Below are positions 14,201 through 29,200 of a stretch of 64,000 nt of DNA, piece by piece; within the stretch, counting starts at the first letter, position 1, and each line of letters begins with the position of its first letter. Location of the stretch: the NCBI GenBank assembly GCA_948144175.1, contig CANXME010000394.1, positions 1 through 64,000 on the forward strand, in the 5' to 3' direction. The notes below the pieces were generated by a model. The model made no database searches. It was not told the DNA's origin and saw only the letters and a program-made list of their open reading frames with translations. Origin of the DNA: Closterium sp. NIES-65. Its lineage: Eukaryota > Streptophyta > Zygnematophyceae > Desmidiales > Closteriaceae. The translations under genes and the position numbers were made by a program.

Positions 14201-17200
14201 ACGGTTTTTCATGCGGCGGGCCCGTTTGAAGGCAAAAAGAGCTGGAATCTCGTCCCAAGGTATCTAGGATTGTGGCAAACACGATCGTGCTGGGCGGTCC
14301 AGGATCCGAGTAACATTGCTTCACATTTTATACCGGTACGGATTTCGCAGCTTCCCAGGGCTCACAAACTGCCCTTATATGGGGACGGTTCTTCATGCGG
14401 CGGGCCCGTTTGAAGGCAAAAAGAGCTGGAATCTCGTCCCAAGGTATCTAGGATTGTGGCAAACACGATCGTGCTGGGCGGTCCAGGATCCGAGTAACAT
14501 TGCTTCACATTTTATACCGGTACGGATTTCGCAGCTTCCCGGGCTCACAAACGCCCTTATATGGGGACGGTTCTTCATGCGGCGGGCCCGTTTGAAGGCA
14601 AAAAGAGCTGGAATCTCGTCCCAAGGTATCTAGGATTGTGGCAAACACGATCGTGCTGGGCGGTCCAGGATCCGAGTAACATTGCTTCACATTTTATACC
14701 GGTACGGATTTCGCAGCTTCCCGGGCTCACAAACGCCCTTATATGGGGACGGTTTCTTCATGCGGCGGGCCCGTTTGAAGGCAAAAAGAGCTGGAATCTC
14801 GTCCCAAGGTATCTAGGATTGTGGCAAACACGATCGTGCTGGGCGGTCCAGGATCCGAGTAACATTGCTTCACATTTTATACCGGTACGGATTTCGCAGC
14901 TTCCCGGGCTCACAAACGCCCTTATATGGGGACGGTTTTTCATGCGGCGGGCCCGTTTGAAGGCAAAAAGAGCTGGAATCTCGTCCCAAGGTATCTAGGA
15001 TTGTGGCAAACACGATCGTGCTGGGCGGTCCAGGATCCGAGTAACATTGCTTCACATTTTATACCGGTACGGATTTCGCAGCTTCCCGGGCTCACAAACG
15101 CCCTTATATGGGGACGGTTTTTCATGCGGCGGGCCCGTTTGAAGGCAAAAAGAGCTGGAATCTCGTCCCAAGGTATCTAGGATTGTGGCAAACACGATCG
15201 TGCTGGGCGGTCCAGGATCCGAGTAACATTGCTTCACATTTTATACCGGTACGGATTTCGCAGCTTCCCGGGCTCACAAACGCCCTTACATGGGGACGGT
15301 TCTTCATGCGGCGGGCCCGTTTGAAGGCAAAAAGAGCTGGAATCTCGTCCCAGGGTATCTAGGATTGTGGCAAACACGATCGTGCTGGGCGGTCCAGGAT
15401 CCTGAGTAACATTGCTTCACATTTTATACCGGTACGGATTTCGCAGCTTCCCGGGCTCACAAACGCCCTTATATGGGGACGGTTTTTCATGCGGCGGGCC
15501 CGTTTGAAGGCAAAAAGAGCTGGAATCTCGTCCCAAGGTATCTAGGATTGTGGCAAACACGATCGTGCTGGGCGGTCCAGGATCCGAGTAACATTGCTTC
15601 ACATTTTATACCGGTACGGATTTCGCAGCTTCCCGGGCTCACAAACGCCCTTATATGGGGACGGTTTTTCATGCGGCGGGCCCGTTTGAAGGCAAAAAGA
15701 GCTGGAATCTCGTCCCAAGGTATCTAGGATTGTGGCAAACACGATCGTGCTGGGCGGTCCAGGATCCGAGTAACATTGCTTCACATTTTATACCGGTACG
15801 GATTTCGCAGCTTCCCGGGCTCACAAACGCCCTTACATGGGGACGGTTCTTCATGCGGCGGGCCCGTTTGAAGGCAAAAAGAGCTGGAATCTCGTCCCAG
15901 GGTATCTAGGATTGTGGCAAACACGATCGTGATGGGCGGTCCAGGATCTGAGTAACATTGCTTCACATTTTATACCGGTACGGATTTCGCAGCTTCCCGG
16001 GCTCACAAACGCCCTTATATGGGGACGGTTTTTCATGCGGCGGGCCCGTTTGAAGGCAAAAAGAGCTGGAATCTCGTCCCAAGGTATCTAGGATTGTGGC
16101 AAACACGATCGTGCTGGGCGGTCCAGGATCCGAGTAACATTGCTTCACATTTTATACCGGTACGGATTTCGCAGCTTCCCGGGCTCACAAACGCCCTTAT
16201 ATGGGGACGGTTTTTCATGCGGCGGGCCCGTTTGAAGGCAAAAAGAGCTGGAATCTCGTCCCAAGGTATCTAGGATTGTGGCAAACACGATCGTGCTGGG
16301 CGGTCCAGGATCCGAGTAACATTGCTTCACATTTTATACCGGTACGGATTTCGCAGCTTCCCAGGCTCACAAACGCCCTTATATGGGGACGGTTCTTCAT
16401 GCGGCGGGCCCGTTTGAAGGCAAAAAGAGCTGGAATCTCGTCCCAAGGTATCTAGGATTGTGGCAAACACGATCGTGCTGGGCGGTCCAGGATCCGAGTA
16501 ACATTGCTTCACATTTTATACCGGTACGGATTTCGCAGCTTCCCGGGCTCACAAACGCCCTTATATGGGGACGGTTTTTCATGCGGCGGGCCCGTTTGAA
16601 GGCAAAAAGAGCTGGAATCTCGTCCCAAGGTATCTAGGATTGTGGCAAACACGATCGTGCTGGGCGGTCCAGGATCCGAGTAACATTGCTTCACATTTTA
16701 TACCGGTACGGATTTCGCAGCTTCCCGGGCTCACAAACGCCCTTATATGGGGACGGTTCTTCATGCGGCGGGCCCGTTTGAAGGCAAAAAGAGCTGGAAT
16801 CTCGTCCCAAGGTATCTAGGATTGTGGCAAACACGATCGTGCTGGGCGGTCCAGGATCCGAGTAACATTGCTTCACATTTTATACCGGTACGGATTTCGC
16901 AGCTTCCCGGGCTCACAAACGCCCTTACTATGGGGACGGTTCTTCATGCGGCGGGCCCGTTTGAAGGCAAAAAGAGCTGGAATCTCGTCCCAGGGTATCT
17001 AGGATTGTGGCAAACACGATCGTGATGGGCGGTCCAGGATCTGAGTAACATTGCTTCACATTTTATACCGGTACGGATTTCGCAGCTTCCCGGGCTCACA
17101 AACGCCCTTATATGGGGACGGTTTTTCATGCGGCGGGCCCGTTTGAAGGCAAAAAGAGCTGGAATCTCGTCCCAAGGTATCTAGGATTGTGGCAAACACG

Positions 17201-20200
17201 ATCGTGCTGGGCGGTCCAGGATCCGAGTAACATTGCTTCACATTTTATACCGGTACGGATTTCGCAGCTTCCCGGGCTCACAAACGCCCTTATATGGGGA
17301 CGGTTTTTCATGCGGCGGGCCCGTTTGAAGGCAAAAAGAGCTGGAATCTCGTCCCAAGGTATCTAGGATTGTGGCAAACACGATCGTGCTGGGCGGTCCA
17401 GGATCCGAGTAACATTGCTTCACATTTTATACCGGTACGGATTTCGCAGCTTCCCGGGCTCACAAACGCCCTTACATGGGGACGGTTCTTCATGCGGCGG
17501 GCCCGTTTGAAGGCAAAAAGAGCTGGAATCTCGTCCCAGGGTATCTAGGATTGTGGCAAACACGATCGTGATGGGCGGTCCAGGATCTGAGTAACATTGC
17601 TTCACATTTTATACCGGTACGGATTTCGCAGCTTCCCGGGCTCACAAACGCCCTTATATGGGGACGGTTTTTCATGCGGCGGGCCCGTTTGAAGGCAAAA
17701 AGAGCTGGAATCTCGTCCCAAGGTATCTAGGATTGTGGCAAACACGATCGTGCTGGGCGGTCCAGGATCCGAGTAACATTGCTTCACATTTTATACCGGT
17801 ACGGATTTCGCAGCTTCCCGGGCTCACAAACGCCCTTATATGGGGACGGTTCTTCATGCGGCGGGCCCGTTTGAAGGCAAAAAGAGCTGGAATCTCGTCC
17901 CAAGGTATCTAGGATTGTGGCAAACACGATCGTGCTGGGCGGTCCAGGATCCGAGTAACATTGCTTCACATTTTATACCGGTACGGATTTCGCAGCTTCC
18001 CAGGGCTCACAAACGCCCTTATATGGGGACGGTTCTTCATGCGGCGGGCCCGTTTGAAGGCAAAAAGAGCTGGAATCTCGTCCCAAGGTATCTAGGATTG
18101 TGGCAAACACGATCGTGCTGGGCGGTCCAGGATCCGAGTAACATTGCTTCACATTTTATACCGGTACGGATTTCGCAGCTTCCCGGGCTCACAAACGCCC
18201 TTATATGGGGACGGTTTTTCATGCGGCGGGCCCGTTTGAAGGCAAAAAGAGCTGGAATCTCGTCCCAAGGTATCTAGGATTGTGGCAAACACGATCGTGC
18301 TGGGCGGTCCAGGATCCGAGTAACATTGCTTCACATTTTATACCGGTACGGATTTCGCAGCTTCCCGGGCTCACAAACGCCCTTATATGGGGACGGTTCT
18401 TCATGCGGCGGGCCCGTTTGAAGGCAAAAAGAGCTGGAATCTCGTCCCAAGGGTATCTAGGATTGTGGCAAACACGATCGTGCTGGGCGGTCCAGGATCC
18501 TGAGTAACATTGCTTCACATTTTATACCGGTACGGATTTCGCAGCTTCCCGGGCTCACAAACGCCCTTACATGGGGACGGTTCTTCATGCGGCGGGCCCG
18601 TTTGAAGGCAAAAAGAGCTGGAATCTCGTCCCAGGGTATCTAGGATTGTGGCAAACACGATCGTGATGGGCGGTCCAGGATCTGAGTAACATTGCTTCAC
18701 ATTTTATACCGGTACGGATTTCGCAGCTTCCCGGGCTCACAAACGCCCTTATATGGGGACGGTTTTTCATGCGGCGGGCCCGTTTGAAGGCAAAAAGAGC
18801 TGGAATCTCGTCCCAAGGTATCTAGGATTGTGGCAAACACGATCGTGCTGGGCGGTCCAGGATCCGAGTAACATTGCTTCACATTTTATACCGGTACGGA
18901 TTTCGCAGCTTCCCGGGCTCACAAACGCCCTTATATGGGGACGGTTTTTCATGCGGCGGGCCCGTTTGAAGGCAAAAAGAGCTGGAATCTCGTCCCAAGG
19001 TATCTAGGATTGTGGCAAACACGATCGTGCTGGGCGGTCCAGGATCCGAGTAACATTGCTTCACATTTTATACCGGTACGGATTTCGCAGCTTCCCGGGC
19101 TCACAAACGCCCTTATATGGGGACGGTTTTTCATGCGGCGGGCCCGTTTGAAGGCAAAAAGAGCTGGAATCTCGTCCCAAGGTATCTAGGATTGTGGCAA
19201 ACACGATCGTGCTGGGCGGTCCAGGATCCGAGTAACATTGCTTCACATTTTATACCGGTACGGATTTCGCAGCTTCCCGGGCTCACAAACGCCCTTACTA
19301 TGGGGACGGTTTCTTCATGCGGCGGGCCCGTTTGAAGGCAAAAAGAGCTGGAATCTCGTCCCAGGGTATCTAGGATTGTGGCAAACACGATCGTGATGGG
19401 CGGTCCAGGATCTGAGTAACATTGCTTCACATTTTATACCGGTACGGATTTCGCAGCTTCCCGGGCTCACAAACGCCCTTACATGGGGACGGTTCTTCAT
19501 GCGGCGGGCCCGTTTGAAGGCAAAAAGAGCTGGAATCTCGTCCCAGGGTATCTAGGATTGTGGCAAACACGATCGTGATGGGCGGTCCAGGATCTGAGTA
19601 ACATTGCTTCACATTTTATACCGGTACGGATTTCGCAGCTTCCCGGGCTCACAAACGCCCTTATATGGGGACGGTTTTTCATGCGGCGGGCCCGTTTGAA
19701 GGCAAAAAGAGCTGGAATCTCGTCCCAAGGTATCTAGGATTGTGGCAAACACGATCGTGCTGGGCGGTCCAGGATCCGAGTAACATTGCTTCACATTTTA
19801 TACCGGTACGGATTTCGCAGCTTCCCAGGCTCACAAATGCCCTTATATGGGGACGGTTCTTCATGCGGCGGGCCCGTTTGAAGGCAAAAAGAGCTGGAAT
19901 CTCGTCCCAAGGTATCTAGGATTGTGGCAAACACGATCGTGCTGGGCGGTCCAGGATCCGAGTAACATTGCTTCACATTTTATACCGGTACGGATTTCGC
20001 AGCTTCCCAGGCTCACAAATGCCCTTATATGGGGACGGTTCTTCATGCGGCGGGCCCGTTTGAAGGCAAAAAGAGCTGGAATCTCGTCCCAAGGTATCTA
20101 GGATTGTGGCAAACACGATCGTGCTGGGCGGTCCAGGATCCGAGTAACATTGCTTCACATTTTATACCGGTACGGATTTCGCAGCTTCCCGGGCTCACAA

Positions 20201-23200
20201 ACGCCCTTATATGGGGACGGTTCTTCATGCGGCGGGCCCGTTTGAAGGCAAAAAGAGCTGGAATCTCGTCCCAAGGTATCTAGGATTGTGGCAAACACGA
20301 TCGTGCTGGGCGGTCCAGGATCCGAGTAACATTGCTTCACATTTTATACCGGTACGGATTTCGCAGCTTCCCGGGCTCACAAACGCCCTTATATGGGGAC
20401 GGTTTTTCATGCGGCGGGCCCGTTTGAAGGCAAAAAGAGCTGGAATCTCGTCCCAAGGTATCTAGGATTGTGGCAAACACGATCGTGCTGGGCGGTCCAG
20501 GATCCGAGTAACATTGCTTCACATTTTATACCGGTACGGATTTCGCAGCTTCCCGGGCTCACAAACGCCCTTACATGGGGACGGTTCTTCATGCGGCGGG
20601 CCCGTTTGAAGGCAAAAAGAGCTGGAATCTCGTCCCAGGGTATCTAGGATTGTGGCAAACACGATCGTGATGGGCGGTCCAGGATCTGAGTAACATTGCT
20701 TCACATTTTATACCGGTACGGATTTCGCAGCTTCCCGGGCTCACAAACGCCCTTATATGGGGACGGTTTTTCATGCGGCGGGCCCGTTTGAAGGCAAAAA
20801 GAGCTGGAATCTCGTCCCAAGGTATCTAGGATTGTGGCAAACACGATCGTGCTGGGCGGTCCAGGATCCGAGTAACATTGCTTCACATTTTATACCGGTA
20901 CGGATTTCGCAGCTTCCCGGGCTCACAAACGCCCTTATATGGGGACGGTTCTTCATGCGGCGGGCCCGTTTGAAGGCAAAAAGAGCTGGAATCTCGTCCC
21001 AAGGTATCTAGGATTGTGGCAAACACGATCGTGCTGGGCGGTCCAGGATCCGAGTAACATTGCTTCACATTTTATACCGGTACGGATTTCGCAGCTTCCC
21101 GGGCTCACAAACGCCCTTATATGGGGACGGTTTTTCATGCGGCGGGCCCGTTTGAAGGCAAAAAGAGCTGGAATCTCGTCCCAAGGTATCTAGGATTGTG
21201 GCAAACACGATCGTGCTGGGCGGTCCAGGATCCGAGTAACATTGCTTCACATTTTATACCGGTACGGATTTCGCAGCTTCCCGGGCTCACAAACGCCCTT
21301 ACATGGGGACGGTTCTTCATGCGGCGGGCCCGTTTGAAGGCAAAAAGAGCTGGAATCTCGTCCCAGGGTATCTAGGATTGTGGCAAACACGATCGTGATG
21401 GGCGGTCCAGGATCTGAGTAACATTGCTTCACATTTTATACCGGTACGGATTTCGCAGCTTCCCGGGCTCACGAACGCCCTTATATGGGGATGGTTTTTC
21501 ATGTGGCGGGCCCGTTTGAAGGCAAAAAAAGCTGGAATCTCGTCCCAAGGTATCTAGGATTGTGGCAAACACGATCGTGCTGGGCGGTCCAGGATCCGAG
21601 TAACATTGCTTCACATTTTATACCGGTACGGATTTCGCAGCTTCCCGGGCTCACAAACGCCCTTACATGGGGACGGTTTTTCATGCGGCGGGCCCGTTTG
21701 AAGGCAAAAAGAGCTGGAATCTCGTCCCAGGGTATCTAGGATTGTGGCAAACACGATCGTGATGGGCGGTCCAGGATCTGAGTAACATTGCTTCACATTT
21801 TATACCGGTACGGATTTCGCAGCTTCCCGGGCTCACAAACGCCCTTATATGGGGACGGTTTTTCATGCGGCGGGCCCGTTTGAAGGCAAAAAGAGCTGCA
21901 ATCTCGTCCCAAGGTATCTAGGATTGTGGCAAACACGATCGTGCTGGGCGGTCCAGGATCCGAGTAACATTGCTTCACATTTTATACCGGTACGGATTTC
22001 GCAGCTTCCCAGGCTCACAAATGCCCTTATATGGGGACGGTTCTTCATGCGGCGGGCCCGTTTGAAGGCAAAAAGAGCTGGAATCTCGTCCCAAGGTATC
22101 TAGGATTGTGGCAAACACGATCGTGCTGGGCGGTCCAGGATCCTGAGTAACATTGCTTCACATTTTATACCGGTACGGATTTCGCAGCTTCCCGGGCTCA
22201 CAAACGCCCTTACATGGGGACGGTTCTTCATGCGGCGGGCCCGTTTGAAGGCAAAAAGAGCTGGAATCTCGTCCCAGGGTATCTAGGATTGTGGCAAACA
22301 CGATCGTGATGGGCGGTCCAGGATCTGAGTAACATTGCTTCACATTTTATACCGGTACGGATTTCGCAGCTTCCCGGGCTCACGAACGCCCTTATATGGG
22401 GACGGTTTTTCATGCGGCGGGCCCGTTTGAAGGCAAAAAAAGCTGGAATCTCGTCCCAAGGTATCTAGGATTGTGGCAAACACGATCGTGCTGGGCGGTC
22501 CAGGATCCGAGTAACATTGCTTCACATTTTATACCGGTACGGATTTCGCAGCTTCCCGGGCTCACAAACGCCCTTATATGGGGACGGTTTTTCATGCGGC
22601 GGGCCCGTTTGAAGGCAAAAAGAGCTGGAATCTCGTCCCAAGGTATCTAGGATTGTGGCAAACACGATCGTGCTGGGCGGTCCAGGATCCGAGTAACATT
22701 GCTTCACATTTTATACCGGTACGGATTTCGCAGCTTCCCGGGCTCACAAACGCCCTTATATGGGGACGGTTTCTTCATGCGGCGGGCCCGTTTGAAGGCA
22801 AAAAGAGCTGGAATCTCGTCCCAGGGTATCTAGGATTGTGGCAACATACGATCGTGATGGGCGGTCCAGGATCTGAGTAACATTGCTTCACATTTTATAC
22901 CGGTACGGATTTCGCAGCTTCCCGGGCTCACAAACGCCCTTATATGGGGACGGTTTTTCATGCGGCGGGCCCGTTTGAAGGCAAAAAGAGCTGGAATCTC
23001 GTCCCAAGGTATCTAGGATTGTGGCAAACACGATCGTGCTGGGCGGTCCAGGATCCGAGTAACATTGCTTCACATTTTATACCGGTACGGATTTCGCAGC
23101 TTCCCGGGCTCACAAACGCCCTTATATGGGGACGGTTTTTCATGCGGCGGGCCCGTTTGAAGGCAAAAAGAGCTGGAATCTCGTCCCAAGGTATCTAGGA

Positions 23201-26200
23201 TTGTGGCAAACACGATCGTGCTGGGCGGTCCAGGATCCGAGTAACATTGCTTCACATTTTATACCGGTACGGATTTCGCAGCTTCCCAGGCTCACAAATG
23301 CCCTTATATGGGGACGGTTCTTCATGCGGCGGGCCCGTTTGAAGGCAAAAAGAGCTGGAATCTCGTCCCAAGGTATCTAGGATTGTGGCAAACACGATCG
23401 TGCTGGGCGGTCCAGGATCCGAGTAACATTGCTTCACATTTTATACCGGTACGGATTTCGCAGCTTCCCGGGCTCACAAACGCCCTTACATGGGGACGGT
23501 TCTTCATGCGGCGGGCCCGTTTGAAGGCAAAAAGAGCTGGAATCTCGTCCCAGGGTATCTAGGATTGTGGCAAACACGATCGTGATGGGCGGTCCAGGAT
23601 CTGAGTAACATTGCTTCACATTTTATACCGGTACGGATTTCGCAGCTTCCCGGGCTCACGAACGCCCTTATATGGGGACGGTTTTTCATGCGGCGGGCCC
23701 GTTTGAAGGCAAAAAGAGCTGGAATCTCGTCCCAAGGTATCTAGGATTGTGGCAAACACGATCGTGCTGGGCGGTCCAGGATCCGAGTAACATTGCTTCA
23801 CATTTTATACCGGTACGGATTTCGCAGCTTCCCGGGCTCACAAACGCCCTTATATGGGGACGGTTTTTCATGCGGCGGGCCCGTTTGAAGGCAAAAAGAG
23901 CTGGAATCTCGTCCCAAGGTATCTAGGATTGTGGCAAACACGATCGTGCTGGGCGGTCCAGGATCCGAGTAACATTGCTTCACATTTTATACCGGTACGG
24001 ATTTCGCAGCTTCCCGGGCTCACAAACGCCCTTATATGGGGACGGTTTTTCATGCGGCGGGCCCGTTTGAAGGCAAAAAGAGCTGGAATCTCGTCCCAGG
24101 GTATCTAGGATTGTGGCAAACACGATCGTGATGGGCGGTCCAGGATCTGAGTAACATTGCTTCACATTTTATACCGGTACGGATTTCGCAGCTTCCCGGG
24201 CTCACAAACGCCCTTATATGGGGACGGTTTTTCATGCGGCGGGCCCGTTTGAAGGCAAAAAGAGCTGGAATCTCGTCCCAAGGTATCTAGGATTGTGGCA
24301 AACACGATCGTGCTGGGCGGTCCAGGATCTGAGTAACATTGCTTCACATTTTATACCGGTACGGATTTCGCAGCTTCCCGGGCTCACAAACGCCCTTATA
24401 TGGGGACGGTTTTTCATGCGGCGGGCCCGTTTGAAGGCAAAAAGAGCTGGAATCTCGTCCCAAGGTATCTAGGATTGTGGCAAACACGATCGTGCTGGGC
24501 GGTCCAGGATCCGAGTAACATTGCTTCACATTTTATACCGGTACGGATTTCGCAGCTTCCCAGGCTCACAAATGCCCTTATATGGGGACGGTTCTTCATG
24601 CGGCGGGCCCGTTTGAAGGCAAAAAGAGCTGGAATCTCGTCCCAAGGTATCTAGGATTGTGGCAAACACGATCGTGCTGGGCGGTCCAGGATCCGAGTAA
24701 CATTGCTTCACATTTTATACCGGTACGGATTTCGCAGCTTCCCGGGCTCACAAACGCCCTTACATGGGGACGGTTCTTCATGCGGCGGGCCCGTTTGAAG
24801 GCAAAAAGAGCTGGAATCTCGTCCCAGGGTATCTAGGATTGTGGCAAACACGATCGTGATGGGCGGTCCAGGATCTGAGTAACATTGCTTCACATTTTAT
24901 ACCGGTACGGATTTCGCAGCTTCCCGGGCTCACGAACGCCCTTATATGGGGACGGTTTTTCATGCGGCGGGCCCGTTTGAAGGCAAAAAAAGCTGGAATC
25001 TCGTCCCAAGGTATCTAGGATTGTGGCAAACACGATCGTGCTGGGCGGTCCAGGATCCGAGTAACATTGCTTCACATTTTATACCGGTACGGATTTCGCA
25101 GCTTCCCGGGCTCACAAACGCCCTTATATGGGGACGGTTTTTCATGCGGCGGGCCCGTTTGAAGGCAAAAAGAGCTGGAATCTCGTCCCAAGGTATCTAG
25201 GATTGTGGCAAACACGATCGTGCTGGGCGGTCCAGGATCCGAGTAACATTGCTTCACATTTTATACCGGTACGGATTTCGCAGCTTCCCGGGCTCACAAA
25301 CGCCCTTATATGGGGACGGTTTTTCATGCGGCGGGCCCGTTTGAAGGCAAAAAGAGCTGGAATCTCGTCCCAAGGTATCTAGGATTGTGGCAAACACGAT
25401 CGTGCTGGGCGGTCCAGGATCCGAGTAACATTGCTTCACATTTTATACCGGTACGGATTTCGCAGCTTCCCGGGCTCACAAACGCCCTTATATGGGGACG
25501 GTTCTTCATGCGGCGGGCCCGTTTGAAGGCAAAAAGAGCTGGAATCTCGTCCCAAGGTATCTAGGATTGTGGCAAACACGATCGTGCTGGGCGGTCCAGG
25601 ATCCGAGTAACATTGCTTCACATTTTATACCGGTACGGATTTCGCAGCTTCCCGGGCTCACAAACGCCCTTACATGGGGACGGTTCTTCATGCGGCGGGC
25701 CCGTTTGAAGGCAAAAAGAGCTGGAATCTCGTCCCAGGGTATCTAGGATTGTGGCAAACACGATCGTGATGGGCGGTCCAGGATCTGAGTAACATTGCTT
25801 CACATTTTATACCGGTACGGATTTCGCAGCTTCCCGGGCTCACGAACGCCCTTATATGGGGACGGTTTTTCATGCGGCGGGCCCGTTTGAAGGCAAAAAG
25901 AGCTGGAATCTCGTCCCAAGGTATCTAGGATTGTGGCAAACACGATCGTGCTGGGCGGTCCAGGATCCGAGTAACATTGCTTCACATTTTATACCGGTAC
26001 GGATTTCGCAGCTTCCCGGGCTCACAAACGCCCTTATATGGGGACGGTTTTTCATGCGGCGGGCCCGTTTGAAGGCAAAAAGAGCTGGAATCTCGTCCCA
26101 AGGTATCTAGGATTGTGGCAAACACGATCGTGCTGGGCGGTCCAGGATCCGAGTAACATTGCTTCACATTTTATACCGGTACGGATTTCGCAGCTTCCCG

Positions 26201-29200
26201 GGCTCACAAACGCCCTTATATGGGGACGGTTTTTCATGCGGCGGGCCCGTTTGAAGGCAAAAAGAGCTGGAATCTCGTCCCAGGGTATCTAGGATTGTGG
26301 CACATACGATCGTGATGGGCGGTCCAGGATCTGAGTAACATTGCTTCACATTTTATACCGGTACGGATTTCGCAGCTTCCCGGGCTCACAAACGCCCTTA
26401 TATGGGGACGGTTTTTCATGCGGCGGGCCCGTTTGAAGGCAAAAAAGAGCTGGAATCTCGTCCCAAGGTATCTAGGATTGTGGCAAACACGATCGTGCTG
26501 GGCGGTCCAGGATCCTGAGTAACATTGCTTCACATTTTATACCGGTACGGATTTCGCAGCTTCCCGGGCTCACAAACGCCCTTATATGGGGACGGTTTTT
26601 CATGCGGCGGGCCCGTTTGAAGGCAAAAAGAGCTGCAATCTCGTCCCAAGGTATCTAGGATTGTGGCAAACACGATCGTGCTGGGCGGTCCAGGATCCGA
26701 GTAACATTGCTTCACATTTTATACCGGTACGGATTTCGCAGCTTCCCAGGCTCACAAATGCCCTTATATGGGGACGGTTCTTCATGCGGCGGGCCCGTTT
26801 GAAGGCAAAAAGAGCTGGAATCTCGTCCCAAGGTATCTAGGATTGTGGCAAACACGATCGTGCTGGGCGGTCCAGGATCCGAGTAACATTGCTTCACATT
26901 TTATACCGGTACGGATTTCGCAGCTTCCCGGGCTCACAAACGCCCTTACATGGGGACGGTTCTTCATGCGGCGGGCCCGTTTGAAGGCAAAAAGAGCTGG
27001 AATCTCGTCCCAGGGTATCTAGGATTGTGGCACATACGATCGTGATGGGCGGTCCAGGATCTGAGTAACATTGCTTCACATTTTATACCGGTACGGATTT
27101 CGCAGCTTCCCGGGCTCACGAACGCCCTTATATGGGGACGGTTTTTCATGCGGCGGGCCCGTTTGAAGGCAAAAAAAGCTGGAATCTCGTCCCAAGGTAT
27201 CTAGGATTGTGGCAAACACGATCGTGCTGGGCGGTCCAGGATCCGAGTAACATTGCTTCACATTTTATACCGGTACGGATTTCGCAGCTTCCCGGGCTCA
27301 CAAACGCCCTTATATGGGGACGGTTTTTCATGCGGCGGGCCCGTTTGAAGGCAAAAAGAGCTGGAATCTCGTCCCAAGGTATCTAGGATTGTGGCAAACA
27401 CGATCGTGCTGGGCGGTCCAGGATCCGAGTAACATTGCTTCACATTTTATACCGGTACGGATTTCGCAGCTTCCCGGGCTCACAAACGCCCTTATATGGG
27501 GACGGTTTTTCATGCGGCGGGCCCGTTTGAAGGCAAAAAGAGCTGGAATCTCGTCCCAGGGTATCTAGGATTGTGGCACATACGATCGTGATGGGCGGTC
27601 CAGGATCTGAGTAACATTGCTTCACATTTTATACCGGTACGGATTTCGCAGCTTCCCGGGCTCACGAACGCCCTTATATGGGGACGGTTTTTCATGCGGC
27701 GGGCCCGTTTGAAGGCAAAAAAGAGCTGGAATCTCGTCCCAAGGTATCTAGGATTGTGGCAAACACGATCGTGCTGGGCGGTCCAGGATCCGAGTAACAT
27801 TGCTTCACATTTTATACCGGTACGGATTTCGCAGCTTCCCGGGCTCACAAACGCCCTTATATGGGGACGGTTTTTCATGCGGCGGGCCCGTTTGAAGGCA
27901 AAAAGAGCTGGAATCTCGTCCCAAGGTATCTAGGATTGTGGCAAACACGATCGTGCTGGGCGGTCCAGGATCCGAGTAACATTGCTTCACATTTTATACC
28001 GGTACGGATTTCGCAGCTTCCCGGGCTCACAAACGCCCTTATATGGGGACGGTTTCTTCATGCGGCGGGCCCGTTTGAAGGCAAAAAGAGCTGGAATCTC
28101 GTCCCAGGGTATCTAGGATTGTGGCAACATACGATCGTGATGGGCGGTCCAGGATCTGAGTAACATTGCTTCACATTTTATACCGGTACGGATTTCGCAG
28201 CTTCCCGGGCTCACAAACGCCCTTATATGGGGACGGTTTTTCATGCGGCGGGCCCGTTTGAAGGCAAAAAAGAGCTGGAATCTCGTCCCAAGGTATCTAG
28301 GATTGTGGCAAACACGATCGTGCTGGGCGGTCCAGGATCCGAGTAACATTGCTTCACATTTTATACCGGTACGGATTTCGCAGCTTCCCGGGCTCACAAA
28401 CGCCCTTATATGGGGACGGTTTTTCATGCGGCGGGCCCGTTTGAAGGCAAAAAGAGCTGGAATCTCGTCCCAAGGTATCTAGGATTGTGGCAAACACGAT
28501 CGTGCTGGGCGGTCCAGGATCCGAGTAACATTGCTTCACATTTTATACCGGTACGGATTTCGCAGCTTCCCAGGCTCACAAATGCCCTTATATGGGGACG
28601 GTTCTTCATGCGGCGGGCCCGTTTGAAGGCAAAAAGAGCTGGAATCTCGTCCCAAGGTATCTAGGATTGTGGCAAACACGATCGTGCTGGGCGGTCCAGG
28701 ATCCGAGTAACATTGCTTCACATTTTATACCGGTACGGATTTCGCAGCTTCCCAGGGCTCACAAACTGCCCTTATATGGGGACGGTTCTTCATGCGGCGG
28801 GCCCGTTTGAAGGCAAAAAGAGCTGGAATCTCGTCCCAAGGTATCTAGGATTGTGGCAAACACGATCGTGCTGGGCGGTCCAGGATCCGAGTAACATTGC
28901 TTCACATTTTATACCGGTACGGATTTCGCAGCTTCCCGGGCTCACAAACGCCCTTATATGGGGACGGTTTTTCATGCGGCGGGCCCGTTTGAAGGCAAAA
29001 AGAGCTGGAATCTCGTCCCAAGGTATCTAGGATTGTGGCAAACACGATCGTGCTGGGCGGTCCAGGATCTGAGTAACATTGCTTCACATTTTATACCGGT
29101 ACGGATTTCGCAGCTTCCCGGGCTCACAAACGCCCTTATATGGGGACGGTTTTTCATGCGGCGGGCCCGTTTGAAGGCAAAAAGAGCTGCAATCTCGTCC

